A DNA stretch of 64,000 bases from Allochromatium humboldtianum (GCF_013385175.1 NZ_JABZEO010000012.1:46426-110425), one strand, 5' to 3'. Shown: positions 28,796 through 39,810, counted from the stretch's first letter. The notes: generated by a model not told the origin, from the letters alone. Made by a program: numbers and translations.

Positions 28796-31621
28796 TCAGT
28801 CGACCTTGCCGCAACACTGCTTGTATTTCTTGCCCGAACCACAGGGACAGGGTTCGTTGCGCCCGACCTTGCGCCCGTCGCGCACATAGGTGTGATGGTC
28901 CTCTTCGGCCCGACTCCGGCCACCAGTCGACTCGGACGACTCCTCGTCACCCTCGCCGAAGCCATCGAAGACATCGTGCTTGAACTCGAACCCCTTGGGC
29001 GCGGGTTCCGGCGTGCGCCGAGCCGCGAAGTCCGCATCCACACCGGCCTGGATCTCCAGCTTGGCCAGCGTGGTGATCACGTCCTGCTTGATGCCATCGA
29101 GCATGGCCGAGAACATCAGAAAGGCTTCGCGCTTGTACTCCTGCTTGGGGTTCTTCTGCGCATAACCGCGCAGATGGATGCCCTGGCGCAGATAGTCCAT
29201 CGCCGCCAGATGATCCTTCCAGTGACTGTCGAGCGTCTGGAGCATGACCGCGCGCTCGATCTGGCGCATGTTGGCCGCACCGATCAGGTTCTCACGCTCC
29301 TGGTAGCGCTGAGCGAGCGTGTCCTGGATGCGACGGCGCAGGGTCTCCTCGTGCAGGTCGTGATCCTGGTCGAGCCAGCTCTGGATCGGCCAGTCGCCGC
29401 CGAAGTGCTCGGCGAGCGCCTCGGAGAGTCCGGCGACGTTCCACTGCTCTTCCAGGCTGTCGGGCGGGATGTAGGTGTCGATCAGCCCCTTGAGTGCATC
29501 GGCACGCATCGCCTCGACGGTCTCGGAGACGTCGAGCGCGTCCATCAGATCGCGCCGCTGACGATAGATGACCTTACGCTGATCGTTGGCGACATCGTCG
29601 TATTCGAGCAACTGCTTGCGGATGTCGAAGTTGCGACCCTCGACCTTGCGTTGGGCGTTCTCGATCGCCTTGGTCACCCAGGGATGCTCGATGGCCTCGC
29701 CCTTCTGCATCCCGAGCCGCTGCATCATCTTGCCGACCCGGTCGGAGGCGAAGATACGCATCAGGTTGTCTTCGAGCGACAGATAGAAGCGCGAGGAGCC
29801 GGGATCGCCCTGACGCCCGGAGCGACCACGCAACTGGTTGTCGATGCGCCGTGACTCGTGACGCTCGGTGCCGACCACATGCAGACCGCCGGCCTTGATG
29901 ACCTGCTCGTGACGCGCCTTCCAGGCCGCCCGCAGCGCCTCACGATCGGCGTTCGGGCCGGCGTCCTCCAGCTCGGCCTCCAGATTGCCGCCGAGCACGA
30001 TGTCGGTGCCGCGACCGGCCATGTTGGTGGCAATGGTCACGGCGCCCGGACGTCCGGCCTGGGCGATGATGCCGGCCTCGCGCTCGTGCTGCTTGGCGTT
30101 GAGCACTTCATGAGCGATCCCGGCCTTCTTGAGCAGGCCCGAGACCAGCTCGGAGGTCTCGATCGAGGCCGTGCCGACCAGCACCGGCTGACCGCGCTGC
30201 ACGCAATCCTGCACGTCGGCGATGATCGCCTCGTACTTTTCGTCCGGGGTCAGATAGACCAGATCGCCGCGATCGTCGCGCACCATCGGCTGGTTGGTCG
30301 GGATGACGACGACCTCCAGGCCGTAGATCTGCTGGAACTCGAACGCCTCGGTATCCGCCGTGCCGGTCATGCCCGAGAGCTTGGGATAGAGCCGGAACAG
30401 ATTCTGGAAGGTGATCGAGGCCATGGTCTGGTTCTCGGGCTGGATCGACACCCCTTCCTTGGCCTCGACCGCCTGATGCAGACCTTCCGACCAGCGCCGT
30501 CCGGGCATGGTGCGCCCGGTGAACTCGTCGACGATGATGACCTGACCGTCGCGCACGATGTACTCGACGTTCTTCTGAAACAGCGTATGGGCGCGCAGGG
30601 CGGCATAGACATGGTGCATGAGCACGATGTTGCCCGGATCATAGAGTCCGTCGCCCTCTTCCAGCAGCCCGATCTCGACGAGCATCTGCTCGACCTTCTC
30701 GTGCCCTTCCTCGCTCAGATAGACCTGACGGATCTTCTCGTCGACCGAGAAGTCGCCCGGCCCGAAGTCCGGCTGGCCCTCTTCGTTGGTGATGGGCGGC
30801 TGGCGCGTGAGCCTGGGGATGAGCTTGTCGATCTGCTTGTAGAGATCCGTACTGCCCTCGGACGGCCCCGAGATGATGAGCGGCGTGCGCGCCTCGTCGA
30901 TCAGGATCGAGTCAACCTCGTCAACGATGGCGTAGAAGGGATCGCGCTGAGTCCGCTGCTCAGGCGCGAACGCCATGTTGTCGCGCAGATAGTCGAAGCC
31001 GTATTCGTTGTTGGTGCCGTAGGTGATGTCGGCGCCATAGGTCTCGCGCCGGGTGCAGGGGCGCAGATGACGATGGCCCTGACCGGCGTCCGGCTCGAAC
31101 TCGGGGTCGAACAGATAGGACGCCATGTCCGGCCCCAGCCCGCCCGATGAGTTGATGACGCCGACCGACAGCCCCAGGAAGTGATAGAGACGCCCCATCC
31201 AGGCGGCGTCGCGTCGCGCCAGATAGTCGTTGACCGTGACGACGTGCACGCCCTTGCCCGGCAGCGCGTTGAGATAGGCCGCCAGCGTAGCCACCAGGGT
31301 CTTGCCCTCGCCGGTGCGCATCTCGGCGATCTTGCCGCTGTTGAGCACCATGCCGCCGACGAGCTGCACGTCGAAGTGACGCATCCCGAGCACACGCTTG
31401 CCGGCCTCGCGCACGACGCCGAAGGCCTCGGGCAGCAGATCGTCGAGCGTCGCGCCTCCGGCCAGACGCTCGCGGAACTCGGCGGTCTTGGCCGCGAGTG
31501 CCTGATCCGAGAGCTGCGCCAGTTCGGGTTCGAGCGCGTTGATCCGCGCCACCGTCTTCATCAGTGATTTGACCAGCCGATCGTTGCGGCTGCCGAAGAG
31601 CTTCTTGAATGGATTGAACAT
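28796..31621 (-). CDS. secA: preprotein translocase ATPase SecA
   Basis: The 941-residue motor that drives proteins through SecYEG. It begins [18 protein letters not shown] and has Walker A in [11 protein letters not shown] and Walker B around [28 protein letters not shown] is in the second motor domain, and the C-terminal zinc motif is [14 protein letters not shown]. The open frame before ATG 31621 is not part of the gene. Confidence 0.98.
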   Translation of the reverse strand: MFNPFKKLFGSRNDRLVKSLMKTVARINALEPELAQLSDQALAAKTAEFRERLAGGATLDDLLPEAFGVVREAGKRVLGMRHFDVQLVGGMVLNSGKIAEMRTGEGKTLVATLAAYLNALPGKGVHVVTVNDYLARRDAAWMGRLYHFLGLSVGVINSSGGLGPDMASYLFDPEFEPDAGQGHRHLRPCTRRETYGADITYGTNNEYGFDYLRDNMAFAPEQRTQRDPFYAIVDEVDSILIDEARTPLIISGPSEGSTDLYKQIDKLIPRLTRQPPITNEEGQPDFGPGDFSVDEKIRQVYLSEEGHEKVEQMLVEIGLLEEGDGLYDPGNIVLMHHVYAALRAHTLFQKNVEYIVRDGQVIIVDEFTGRTMPGRRWSEGLHQAVEAKEGVSIQPENQTMASITFQNLFRLYPKLSGMTGTADTEAFEFQQIYGLEVVVIPTNQPMVRDDRGDLVYLTPDEKYEAIIADVQDCVQRGQPVLVGTASIETSELVSGLLKKAGIAHEVLNAKQHEREAGIIAQAGRPGAVTIATNMAGRGTDIVLGGNLEAELEDAGPNADREALRAAWKARHEQVIKAGGLHVVGTERHESRRIDNQLRGRSGRQGDPGSSRFYLSLEDNLMRIFASDRVGKMMQRLGMQKGEAIEHPWVTKAIENAQRKVEGRNFDIRKQLLEYDDVANDQRKVIYRQRRDLMDALDVSETVEAMRADALKGLIDTYIPPDSLEEQWNVAGLSEALAEHFGGDWPIQSWLDQDHDLHEETLRRRIQDTLAQRYQERENLIGAANMRQIERAVMLQTLDSHWKDHLAAMDYLRQGIHLRGYAQKNPKQEYKREAFLMFSAMLDGIKQDVITTLAKLEIQAGVDADFAARRTPEPAPKGFEFKHDVFDGFGEGDEESSESTGGRSRAEEDHHTYVRDGRKVGRNEPCPCGSGKKYKQCCGKVD

Positions 31622-31741
31622 CGCGGGATTCTTTAAAGAGAGCCTGACGCGGAAAGCGGCGGATGATAACGGATTTCGCCGCGAACCGCGTCCGGGAATG
31701 CGCCCGAGCCGGCTCGGGCATTCGGCCATGGATGAGGTCGG

Positions 31742-32644
31742 TCAGCGCAACATCTCGGCGCTGGCGAGACGCTGGGTCGGCCGGCTACGCAGATAGGGCA
31801 TGGGATCGACCGCGCGCCCGTTGCGGATCACCTCGAAATGCACATGGGCTCCGGTCGCCGTTCCGGTCGAACCGACGGTCGCGATCTGCCGGCCCTGTCG
31901 GACCATTTCACCCTCACGGACCAGATTGGCGGTGTTGTGGGCATAGCGCGTCACCAGACCATCGCGATGACGGATGTCGACCACGTTGCCGTAGCCGTTG
32001 CGACGCCCGCTGAAGACGACGATGCCATCGGCGACGGCCAGGACCGGGGAGCCGCGCTTGGCGGCGAAATCGACGCCCTCGTGGAACTGGCGCTTGTTGC
32101 GAACCGGATGCACCCGGAAGCCATAGGGAGAGCTGATGTAGCCGGAGCGCACCGGCCAGCCGCTGAGTTGCGCGCCGGCGGTCCTCGGCCGCTGTTCCAG
32201 AACCCGGTCGGCGAGCCGGTCGAGCTTGCGTTCGCGATCCTGCACCAGCACCACCAGCGTCGACAATTCGTCGGCCAGCTCCTTGATAGTGTAATCGCGG
32301 GCCATGGCCGTCTCGGGACCGCCGCGCGGCGGCGTATTCACGAAATCGAACTCATGGGGATCGAGCCCCGAGACCTGGACCAGACGCTCGCCGAGCGCAT
32401 TGATCCGCAGGAGTTCGGCCTGCATCTCGCCCAAACGGGCGGCAATGGCGCCGATTTCGTCGGAATCGGTCGCCGAAGGGTTGACGGACGCCGGTTCCAT
32501 GGCGATGCTAGCGCGATCAGGCGCGCCGGCCCGATCACCGATCCAGAAGCCGAATCCGACCCCGGCCAGAGCGAAGCTGGAGACGGCCGAGAGCATGACC
32601 AGGGTCTGGCCGCGTTGAGTCTTCTTGCGAGCGAAGTGGGGCAT
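31742..32644 (-). CDS. M23 (LytM-type) peptidase, membrane anchored
   Basis: A 300-residue protein with one N-terminal membrane segment (residues 15-36), a short coiled-coil stretch, then an M23 domain at 175-285. The domain has HEGVDFAAKRGSPVLA and the HVHFEV active-site pair. It faces the periplasm and probably trims peptidoglycan cross-links or activates amidases. An M23 gene before secA is common in gammaproteobacteria. Confidence 0.88.
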   Translation of the reverse strand: MPHFARKKTQRGQTLVMLSAVSSFALAGVGFGFWIGDRAGAPDRASIAMEPASVNPSATDSDEIGAIAARLGEMQAELLRINALGERLVQVSGLDPHEFDFVNTPPRGGPETAMARDYTIKELADELSTLVVLVQDRERKLDRLADRVLEQRPRTAGAQLSGWPVRSGYISSPYGFRVHPVRNKRQFHEGVDFAAKRGSPVLAVADGIVVFSGRRNGYGNVVDIRHRDGLVTRYAHNTANLVREGEMVRQGRQIATVGSTGTATGAHVHFEVIRNGRAVDPMPYLRSRPTQRLASAEMLR

Positions 32645-32794
32645 GGCTGATCTCTTCTACTGGTCAGGTCCGACGCCGAGCGTGGCCGACGTCGGGCATG
32701 GCCCCGAGTCCCGTCCTGCTCCACAGGGGCGGGCGATACGACGGATCGGTCTCGGGAAGTGTGGGAGAGGCTTGAGCGAAACGAGGATGTTGCG

Positions 32795-33253
32795 ATGAGA
32801 CTGCGTTTTCGACACATCCGTGACCATCTGAGTCATCACGGATTCGCGCGCGAACGGCTCGAACAGGACCGACGCGAACAGACGCTCGTCGCCGAGATTC
32901 GGGCGCTTCTGCCTGGAAAGCTGGGCGCGCACTGCCTGGACCTGAAGATCGCCGATGGTCGCTTGACCCTGTTCCTGGATTCCACGGCCTGGCTGACGCG
33001 CGCACGTTTTTTAGCGGGTGAGATTTTGACATCGCTGAAATCTTACCACGTCGACGCGATCGGATTTCAGATCAGACTGCCGGAACACGAATCGTCCATG
33101 CAAGAGGCGGCGAGCCGACGTGTGCGGCTCTCGGAGACGGCGGCCAGACATTTGCTGGAGGCGGCGGATCATCAGCGCGATCCAGGCCTGAGCGAGGCGC
33201 TCAGGCGACTCGCGCGGCATGGTCCGCGCGCGACGCCCGAGGGGCCGGACTGA
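32795..33253 (+). CDS. dciA: DciA family (DUF721) replicative helicase loader
   Basis: A 152-residue DUF721 protein. DciA recruits the DnaB helicase in bacteria lacking DnaC. The start MRLRFRHIRDHL at 32795 has GAGGA seven bases upstream. The core is LPGKLGAHCLDLKIADGRLTL and TAWLTRARF. Its stop abuts the stop of convergent lpxC with no bases between. A dciA homologue beside secA and lpxC is a typical gammaproteobacterial arrangement. Confidence 0.85.
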   Translation: MRLRFRHIRDHLSHHGFARERLEQDRREQTLVAEIRALLPGKLGAHCLDLKIADGRLTLFLDSTAWLTRARFLAGEILTSLKSYHVDAIGFQIRLPEHESSMQEAASRRVRLSETAARHLLEAADHQRDPGLSEALRRLARHGPRATPEGPD

Positions 33254-34165
33254 TCAGAGGGCGGGCACCGGCTGGGCATAACAGATCGGCGCGGCGGCAG
33301 AGTCCTCGAACACGACCTCTTCCCAGGCCGCTTCATCGGCGACGAGCGCACGCAGCAGCAGATTGTTGAGCGCATGACCGGATTTGTGGCCCTCGAAGGC
33401 GCCGATCAGGGTGTGGCCGAGCAGATAGAGATCGCCGATGGCATCGAGGATCTTGTGCCGGACGAACTCATCTTCGTAGCGCAGGCCCTCCTCGTTGAGG
33501 ATGCGGTACTCATCGACCACCACGGCATTGTCCAGACTGCCGCCGAGGGCCAGATTCTGCCGGCGCAGCGCCTCGATGTCGCGCAGGAAGCCGAAGGTGC
33601 GCGCCCGACTCAGTTCGCGCACGAAGGACGTGGTCGAGAAATCGATCTCCGCCCGGTTCGAGCGCGACTGGAAGGCCGGGTGATCGAACTCGATCGAGAA
33701 ATTCACCTTGAAGCCGTCGTAAGGCGTGAAGCGCGCGAACTTGTCGCCGTCGCGGACCTCGACCGGGCGCTTGATGCGGATGAAGCGCTTGGCCTTGGCC
33801 TGCTCCTCGATCCCCGCCGATTGCAGCAGGAAGACGAAGGGCGCAGCACTGCCGTCCATGATCGGCACCTCGGCGGCGGCCAGATCCACATAGGCGTTGT
33901 CGATCCCCAGACCGGCGAAGGCCGAGAGCAGGTGCTCGATGGTCGAGACCCGCACATCGCCATGAACCAGGGTGGTCGACAACCGCGTATCGCCGACGTT
34001 GAAGGGCGTGGCCGCGATGGTGACGGGCTGGTCGAGATCGATGCGACGAAAGACGATTCCCGTATCGGGCGCGGCCGGGCGCAGGGTCAGCTCGACCTTT
34101 TCACCCGTATGCAGGCCGACCCCGGTCGCACGGATGGCGTTCTTCAATGTGCGCTGCTTGAGCAT
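33254..34165 (-). CDS. lpxC: UDP-3-O-acyl-N-acetylglucosamine deacetylase
   Basis: The 303-residue zinc enzyme for the committed step of lipid A synthesis. It starts [21 protein letters not shown]. Zinc ligands are visible in STIEHLLSA and [17 protein letters not shown], and the catalytic HKSGHALN is near the C-terminus. It has its own strong promoter at 34302-34330, downstream of ftsZ. Confidence 0.97.
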   Translation of the reverse strand: MLKQRTLKNAIRATGVGLHTGEKVELTLRPAAPDTGIVFRRIDLDQPVTIAATPFNVGDTRLSTTLVHGDVRVSTIEHLLSAFAGLGIDNAYVDLAAAEVPIMDGSAAPFVFLLQSAGIEEQAKAKRFIRIKRPVEVRDGDKFARFTPYDGFKVNFSIEFDHPAFQSRSNRAEIDFSTTSFVRELSRARTFGFLRDIEALRRQNLALGGSLDNAVVVDEYRILNEEGLRYEDEFVRHKILDAIGDLYLLGHTLIGAFEGHKSGHALNNLLLRALVADEAAWEEVVFEDSAAAPICYAQPVPAL

Positions 34166-34301
34166 CGGTTCGGGATCTCCCATCACAATCCACGGCGGAC
34201 GTCGGGTACTCGGTCGGCCGTTCGACTCGGACACGGGCGCCGACGCCTCGGATCCTTCTGATATCGCTCACGCCTCCGGATACTGAGGCGTGGCGATGGT
34301 C

Positions 34302-34330
34302 ATATTAGGGTTTTCCCGAAACCTTTTCAA
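34302..34330 (-). promoter_or_regulatory. strong sigma-70-type promoter for lpxC
   Basis: On the minus strand TTGAAA (34325-34330) is followed after 17 bases by TAATAT (34302-34307), close to consensus. It would start transcription near 34295, leaving a leader of about 130 bases before lpxC. Confidence 0.65.
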
Positions 34331-34337
34331 GCTCGAT

Positions 34338-34392
34338 AATAAAAAAAGCAGGATCGCATTGTTTTATATCGATTTCTCGATACAGGGAATGT
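34338..34392 (-). terminator. possible terminator after ftsZ
   Basis: Just past the ftsZ stop, the minus strand has a TATCGA/TCGATA hairpin with a GAAA loop. It is nested between CAGGA and TCCTG, and the latter is followed by seven T residues (34341-34347). The outer stem is short, so the call is tentative, but the U-run fits a rho-independent end of the dcw transcript. Confidence 0.4.
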
Positions 34393-34397
34393 CCTGA

Positions 34398-35567
34398 TCA
34401 ATCTGCCTGACGACGCAGGAATGCCGGAATGTCCAGGTAGTCCAGATCGTTTTCGTCGCTCTTGTCGGACGCGACCGAACCCGCTCCCGACCCCTTGCGA
34501 TAGACGGCCGGACGGCGCTCCATCTCGCGATAATCGGGTGCCGAGTCGGCCGACTCTCCCGTGATCAGTCGGATCGACGGCTCGCCCGCCGTGCGCTTGA
34601 CCTTGACGCGCCGGTCGCCGAGTCCGGTGGCCACCACGGTCACGCGCAGTTCGTCTTCCAGCTCCGGATCGACCACGGTGCCCACGACCACGGTGGCGTC
34701 GTCGTCGGCGAAGTCGCGCACCGTGTTACCGACCTCGTCGAACTCGCCGATAGTCAGGGTCATGCCGGCGGTGATGTTGACCAGGATGCCCTTGGCGCCG
34801 GCCAGATCGATGTCTTCCAGCAGCGGACTCTTGATGGCGGCCTCGGCGGCCTCGCGCGCGCGGTGCTCGCCGCGTGCCGAACCCGTGCCCATCATGGCCA
34901 CGCCCATGTTGGACATGACGGTCTTGACGTCGGCGAAGTCGACGTTGATCAGACCGCGACAGGTGATGAGCTCGGCGATGCCCTGGGTGGCGTTGAGCAG
35001 GACGTCGTTGGCGGCCTTGAAGGCGTCGAGCAGGCTCATGTCCTTGCCCAGCACCGCCAGCAGCTTTTCGTTGGGGATGGTGATGAGCGAGTCGACGTGC
35101 TGGGCCAGCTCCGAGATGCCTTCATCGGCGATGCGTCGACGCTTGGTTCCCTCGAAGGGGAAGGGTTTGGTGACGACGGCCACGGTCAGGATGCCCAGCT
35201 CCTTGGCGACCTGGGCCACGATGGGCGCCGCGCCCGTGCCCGTGCCGCCGCCCATGCCGGCGGTGATGAAGACCATGTCGGCGCCTTCGAGCGCCTCCTG
35301 GATGCGGTCGCGATCCTCGAGCGCCGCGTGCCGGCCGACGTCCGGATCGGCGCCCGCGCCCAGTCCCTTGGTGATGCAGGCTCCCAGCTGGAGGATGGTC
35401 TTCACATTGGAATGACGCAGTGCCTGCGCATCCGTGTTGGCGCAGATGAAATCCACGCCCTCGATGGTCGAAGCCACCATGTGATTGACCGCGTTGCTGC
35501 CGCCGCCACCGACACCGATGACCTTGATGACGGCATTCTGACTGTGGGTATCCATCAATTCGAACAT
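34398..35567 (-). CDS. ftsZ: cell division GTPase FtsZ
   Basis: The 389-residue tubulin homologue that forms the Z-ring. It has the GTP-binding [10 protein letters not shown] signature, NTDAQAL and the C-terminal peptide [14 protein letters not shown] that binds FtsA and Zip[21 protein letters not shown] is the family start. A 169-base gap to ftsA likely holds extra ftsZ promoters. Confidence 0.98.
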   Translation of the reverse strand: MFELMDTHSQNAVIKVIGVGGGGSNAVNHMVASTIEGVDFICANTDAQALRHSNVKTILQLGACITKGLGAGADPDVGRHAALEDRDRIQEALEGADMVFITAGMGGGTGTGAAPIVAQVAKELGILTVAVVTKPFPFEGTKRRRIADEGISELAQHVDSLITIPNEKLLAVLGKDMSLLDAFKAANDVLLNATQGIAELITCRGLINVDFADVKTVMSNMGVAMMGTGSARGEHRAREAAEAAIKSPLLEDIDLAGAKGILVNITAGMTLTIGEFDEVGNTVRDFADDDATVVVGTVVDPELEDELRVTVVATGLGDRRVKVKRTAGEPSIRLITGESADSAPDYREMERRPAVYRKGSGAGSVASDKSDENDLDYLDIPAFLRRQAD

Positions 35568-35736
35568 TTGATCTGCTCCCAGGCGCACACCATGCGCCAC
35601 CATAAACCTTGAATTCCAGCCGTGGGCACGAGTCCCACGACCACCCCCGACTCGGTCGACACGCTCGGCACGCCCCGACCGACCAACAAAATCGAACCCG
35701 CCTCGATGAGTCCCTGATCAGGCCCTATCGCTCGAA

Positions 35737-36972
35737 TCAGAAATTCCCTTGGAACCAATGACGCAGACGTGCCAGGACTCCCTTCAAACCCGGACTCTCG
35801 GACAGCTCCGGACGACGCGCGAAACGATGCTGACGTGCATACATCAGAAGTCCCACGCCCGTGGAATGGATCGGATTGTCGACGACCTCCGACAGGCCGA
35901 GCACGCGATTGGGCACACCCAGACGCACCGGCATGTGGAACACCTCCTCGGCCAGCTCGATCAACCCGCGCATCTTGGCGCTGCCGCCGGTCAGCACCAC
36001 GCCGCCGGCGATCACGTCTTCGAAGCCGCTGCGACGCAGTTCGTTGTGCAACAGGGTCAGCAACTCCTCGTAGCGCGGCTCGACGACTTCGGCCAGGGTC
36101 TGGCGCGAGAGCCGTCGCGGCGGACGGTCGCCGATGCTCGGCACCTCGATGCTGTCCCCGTTGGCCGCCAGCTGGGTCAGGGCGCAGGCATGCTGGATCT
36201 TGATCTGCTCGGCGTGCTGGGTCGGCGTGCGCAGTGCCACGGCGATGTCATTGGTGACTTGATCGCCGGCGATCGGAATGACGGCCGTGTGCCGGATGGC
36301 GCCATCGGTGAAGACCGCCAGATCCGTGGTCCCGCCGCCGATGTCGACCACGCAGACGCCCAACTCCTTCTCGTCCTCGCCGAGCACCGCATAGCTCGAA
36401 CTGAGCTGTGCCAGCACCAGATCGTCGACCTCCAGCCCGCAGCGGCGAACGCACTTGACGATGTTCTGGGCCGCGCTGGCCGCGCCCGTGACCATGTGCA
36501 CCCGCGCCTCCAGCCGCACGCCGCACATGCCGATCGGCTCGCGGATGCCTTCCTGGTCGTCGATGATGAACTCCTGCGGCAGGATGTGCAGGATCTTCTG
36601 ATCGGTCGGGATGGCCACGGCGCGCGCGGCCTCAATGACGCGATCGACATCGGGCTGGTTGACCTCGTGCTCCTTGATCGCGGTGATGCCGTGCGAATTG
36701 AGACTGCGGATATGGCTGCCGGCGATGCCGACATGGACCGAATGGATCTCGCAATCGGCCATCAGCTCGGCGGCCTCGACCGCGCGCTGGATCGACTGCA
36801 CCGTGGACTCGATGTCCACCACCACACCCTTCTTGAGCCCGCGCGAGGGGTGGGTGCCGATGCCGATGATCTCGATCTGATCGTCGTCCTTGAGTTCGCC
36901 GACCAGACAGGCGATCTTCGAGGTTCCGATATCCAGACCCACCAGCAGACTCTTGTCGTTACGTCGCGACAT
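35737..36972 (-). CDS. ftsA: cell division protein FtsA
   Basis: A 411-residue actin-like ATPase that tethers FtsZ to the membrane. It starts MSRRNDKSLLVGLDIGTSK (phosphate 1 loop) and has VVDIGGGTTDLAVF. The C-terminal amphipathic helix (ARLRHWFQGNF) is the expected membrane anchor. It follows ftsQ by six bases. Confidence 0.97.
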   Translation of the reverse strand: MSRRNDKSLLVGLDIGTSKIACLVGELKDDDQIEIIGIGTHPSRGLKKGVVVDIESTVQSIQRAVEAAELMADCEIHSVHVGIAGSHIRSLNSHGITAIKEHEVNQPDVDRVIEAARAVAIPTDQKILHILPQEFIIDDQEGIREPIGMCGVRLEARVHMVTGAASAAQNIVKCVRRCGLEVDDLVLAQLSSSYAVLGEDEKELGVCVVDIGGGTTDLAVFTDGAIRHTAVIPIAGDQVTNDIAVALRTPTQHAEQIKIQHACALTQLAANGDSIEVPSIGDRPPRRLSRQTLAEVVEPRYEELLTLLHNELRRSGFEDVIAGGVVLTGGSAKMRGLIELAEEVFHMPVRLGVPNRVLGLSEVVDNPIHSTGVGLLMYARQHRFARRPELSESPGLKGVLARLRHWFQGNF

Positions 36973-36978
36973 CCAGAT

Positions 36979-37809
36979 TTACCCTCGATTGCCCGCGCGC
37001 GCCGCCACGCGATCGGGAGGCACCCGGACCCCAGAGTCCGTGTTCGGCGCCCATTTCACGGAAAAGCCATTGCTATAACGCAGATCGACCGTCAGTGGCC
37101 GACCCGCCGCCTCCAGCTGGGCAGCGCTCGCCAGATAGCGCGCCAGCCGTTCCTCAACCAACGTGGTTCCCAGCCGCAGCTCGGCCCCCGACGCCAGCTT
37201 GAGACGCCAGTCGCCGCGCGGGTCGACCGACAGTCGTTCGATCCCCTGATCGATACGCTCGAGCGCCGCCTGCCACGTTTGATAACGGGCCGTGATCTCA
37301 GGCGCACGCTTGTCGTCGCCTTCGAGCAGGGGCAGATTGGACGGAATGGTTCCGCCATGCGGGCGGAAGACGATCCCGTCGGCCGTCACCAGCCCATCGA
37401 GACTCCAGCGCGCGATCGGTCGGTATTCCCGGACCTGCACCCGCAGGGTATCCGGCCAGACCCGACGCAGCGTCGCCTGTCCGACCCAGGGCAGTTCCTC
37501 GGCGGTCTGCTTGAGATCGACCAGATCGGCCGTCAGGATACCGCCACGCAGGCGTTCGGTCAGCCGTTCCTGGAGCTGCTGCGAGGAATGATGATGCACC
37601 TCGCCCTCGACCTGGATGAGCCGGATCGGCAGCAGCGTCGGTTCCCAGCGCAGAAACAGCCAGCCGGCCCCGCCGAGTGCAAGCAGGATCAGCACCCCGA
37701 ACAGGGCGCGCAGGCGCGCGCCCATCCGTGCCGGATGGGTCGCCTGGCGGGTCTCGGTCTTGCCGGCAACCGTGCTCACCGTCAGAGACTCGTCTCGAGG
37801 ATGCGCCAA
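36979..37809 (-). CDS. ftsQ: cell division protein FtsQ
   Basis: A 276-residue bitopic divisome protein. It has a short basic cytoplasmic tail, a membrane segment near residues 33-52 (FGVLILLALGGAGWLFL), a POTRA domain (IRLIQVEGEVHHHSSQQL) and the FtsQ beta domain. ATG 37809 overlaps the end of ddl by 28 bases; a GTG at 37779, just after the ddl stop, is an alternative start. Confidence 0.92.
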   Translation of the reverse strand: MAHPRDESLTVSTVAGKTETRQATHPARMGARLRALFGVLILLALGGAGWLFLRWEPTLLPIRLIQVEGEVHHHSSQQLQERLTERLRGGILTADLVDLKQTAEELPWVGQATLRRVWPDTLRVQVREYRPIARWSLDGLVTADGIVFRPHGGTIPSNLPLLEGDDKRAPEITARYQTWQAALERIDQGIERLSVDPRGDWRLKLASGAELRLGTTLVEERLARYLASAAQLEAAGRPLTVDLRYSNGFSVKWAPNTDSGVRVPPDRVAARAGNRG

Positions 37810-38708
37810 ACCAGATCGTCGAAGTCGATCCCGGCCGTGCGTGCAGCCATGGGCACCAGACTATGGTCGGTCATGCCCGGAACCGTATTGATCTCCAGCA
37901 GGAAGGGTTGTCCGGCGCTGTCGAGCATCATGTCAACCCGACCCCAGCCGCTCGCCCCGACCACGTCGAAGGCGTGCAGCGCCAGCTCACGCAAACGCGC
38001 CTCGACCTCGGCGTCCAGCCCGCTCGGGCAATGATAGCGGGTGCTGTCGGCGCTGTATTTGGCCTCGTAGTCGTAGAAGGCGTGCGGCGTCTCCAGCCGG
38101 ATCATCGGCAGCGCCTCGCGTCCGAGAATGGCGCAGGTGAGCTCCATGCCCTGGATCCAGCGTTCGGCCAGTACCAGTGAATCGAACTCGGCGGCGGCGC
38201 GCCAAGCGCGCTCCAATCCCTCGACCGACTCGACGCGCGCCATGCCGATGCTCGAACCCTCGTGCACCGGCTTGATCATGAGCGGAAAGCCGAGTTCGGC
38301 CGCCGCCGCCAAGTCGCTCTCCTCACGCAGCAGCACGAAGTCGGCCGTCGGCAGACCGCAGCCGGCCCAGGCGAGCTTGCAGCGATATTTGTCCATACCG
38401 AGCGCCGAGCCGAGCACGCCCGAGCCGGTATAGGGCAGACCGATGGTCTCCAGCGCGCCCTGGATCTGGCCGTCCTCGCCGCCGCGTCCGTGCAGGATGA
38501 TGAAGGCGCGATCGTAACCGCCGGCGCGCAGTCGCTCCAGGATGGTTGCGTCCGGGTCGAGCGGTTCGACGTCGACGCCGAGACGTTGCAGCGCCTCGTG
38601 CACCGCGCGTCCGCTCTTGAGCGAGATCTCGCGCTCGGCGGCCTGTCCGCCCATCAGTAGGGCCACTTTTCCGAAGCGTTCGGGCGCCCGGTTCATGTCA
38701 GTCGTCAT
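37782..38708 (-). CDS. ddl: D-alanine--D-alanine ligase
   Basis: A 308-residue ATP-grasp enzyme that makes the D-Ala-D-Ala dipeptide for peptidoglycan. It shows VALLMGGQAAEREISLKSG, HGRGGEDGQIQG and the C-terminal LEINTVPGMTDHSL. ATG 38708 overlaps the murB stop (ATGA), which decides the start over the ATG at 38696. Confidence 0.96.
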   Translation of the reverse strand: MTTDMNRAPERFGKVALLMGGQAAEREISLKSGRAVHEALQRLGVDVEPLDPDATILERLRAGGYDRAFIILHGRGGEDGQIQGALETIGLPYTGSGVLGSALGMDKYRCKLAWAGCGLPTADFVLLREESDLAAAAELGFPLMIKPVHEGSSIGMARVESVEGLERAWRAAAEFDSLVLAERWIQGMELTCAILGREALPMIRLETPHAFYDYEAKYSADSTRYHCPSGLDAEVEARLRELALHAFDVVGASGWGRVDMMLDSAGQPFLLEINTVPGMTDHSLVPMAARTAGIDFDDLVWRILETSL

Positions 38709-39589
38709 GCCTGTTCTCCGGCGATACGCCGCACCTCGGGCATCAGGCGGATGCCGGTGTGACGTTCGACCGTCTGCTGTATCTGTTCGATCAGGCGGGC
38801 GATGTCGGTCGCCGTCGCTCCGCCCCGATTGATGATGAAATTGGCGTGGATCGAAGAGACCTCGGCCCCGCCGATGCGCAGTCCCTTGAGTCCGAGCGAA
38901 TCGATCAGACGCGCGGCATGGTCTCCCGGCGGATTGCGGAACACCGAGCCGCAGCTCGGCTGGCCGACCGGCTGGGTCGCGGCGCGTTGGTCGAGCAGCT
39001 CGCGGATGCGCGCCAGACTCGCGGCGCCGTCGCCCGGCGTCAGCTCCAGTTCGGCGGCCAGGAACCACTCGCCTGTCGGTCCCCGGACCTCGCGATAGGC
39101 CGGTTCGTATTCGGCTGCATCGCGTTCATGGACCTGTCCCTGTCGATCCAGAGTCCAGACCCGTCGCACGAAACTCCAGGTCTCGCCGCCCCAGGCGCCG
39201 GCGTTCATCGCCAGCGCACCGCCCAGGGTGCCGGGGATCCCGGCCAGGAACTCGATCCCGGTCAGATCATGGCGGGCCGCGAAACGGGCCAGCTTGGCAC
39301 TGGCGACTCCGACTTCGGCATAGACGCGATCATTGCCGCGCCGCTCCAGAATATCCAAAGTCCCCTGGGTCAGGATGACGGTCCCAGGAAAGCCCGCGTC
39401 ATCGACAAGCAGATTGCTGCCCAGTCCGAGCCAAAGCAGCGGCTCGTCCGGATCGAGTCCGCGCATGAATTCGACCAGGTCGTCGGCATCCGCCGGGCGA
39501 TAGAGCCGACGCGCCGGCCCGCCGACACGCCAGCTCGTATGGCGCGACAGGGGTTCGTCGAACTGCCATTGGCCGCGCAGTGTCGTCAT
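38705..39589 (-). CDS. murB: UDP-N-acetylenolpyruvoylglucosamine reductase
   Basis: A 294-residue FAD enzyme that reduces UDP-GlcNAc-enolpyruvate to UDP-MurNAc. It has SWRVGGPARRLYRP, GIPGTLGGALAMNAGAWG and the catalytic-serine segment SCGSVFRNP. Its start overlaps the stop of a small ORF at 39586-39804. Confidence 0.96.
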   Translation of the reverse strand: MTTLRGQWQFDEPLSRHTSWRVGGPARRLYRPADADDLVEFMRGLDPDEPLLWLGLGSNLLVDDAGFPGTVILTQGTLDILERRGNDRVYAEVGVASAKLARFAARHDLTGIEFLAGIPGTLGGALAMNAGAWGGETWSFVRRVWTLDRQGQVHERDAAEYEPAYREVRGPTGEWFLAAELELTPGDGAASLARIRELLDQRAATQPVGQPSCGSVFRNPPGDHAARLIDSLGLKGLRIGGAEVSSIHANFIINRGGATATDIARLIEQIQQTVERHTGIRLMPEVRRIAGEQA

Positions 39590-39804
39590 CGCCGTGTGCT
39601 CCGCCGCTTCCGGCTGCCGGCTGCCGGCGTCCGGCTAGAGGCTGACGACTGACGGCTGACCGCTGGAGGCTGACCGCTGGACTCCGCCCCCTCGGACTCG
39701 GTGCGAACGCCTGCCATCCATCCCGACAGGGCGCGCAACGACTCGCCACAGCCCATCGCCAGCCGGTTCATGAGTGATCGTCCATCCATCCGCTCAGTCC
39801 CCAT
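39586..39804 (-). CDS. possible 72-residue ORF between murC and murB
   Basis: This frame fills the murC-murB gap: it starts six bases after the murC stop and ends overlapping the murB ATG (ATGA). The first half (MNRLAMGCGESLRALSGWMAG) could be a helix. The second half translates a low-complexity repeat into Ser/Arg/Ala-rich sequence, so it may not be a real protein. It could instead carry ribosomes through an inserted repeat. Confidence 0.3.
   Translation of the reverse strand: MGTERMDGRSLMNRLAMGCGESLRALSGWMAGVRTESEGAESSGQPPAVSRQSSASSRTPAAGSRKRRSTRR
39640..39681. repeat. 14-base tandem repeat in the murC-murB gap
   Basis: Three adjacent 14-base units: two identical copies of GGCTGACCGCTGGA (39654-39667 and 39668-39681) and one diverged copy (39640-39653). 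A GGCTGCC-rich stretch precedes them. It looks like intergenic low-complexity repeat DNA. Confidence 0.7.
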
Positions 39805-39810
39805 CGCCGT

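Noticed and set aside
35749..38034. 761-codon plus-strand frame opposite ftsA and ftsQ
   Set aside because: It spans two well-recognised genes on the other strand and shows antisense composition only.
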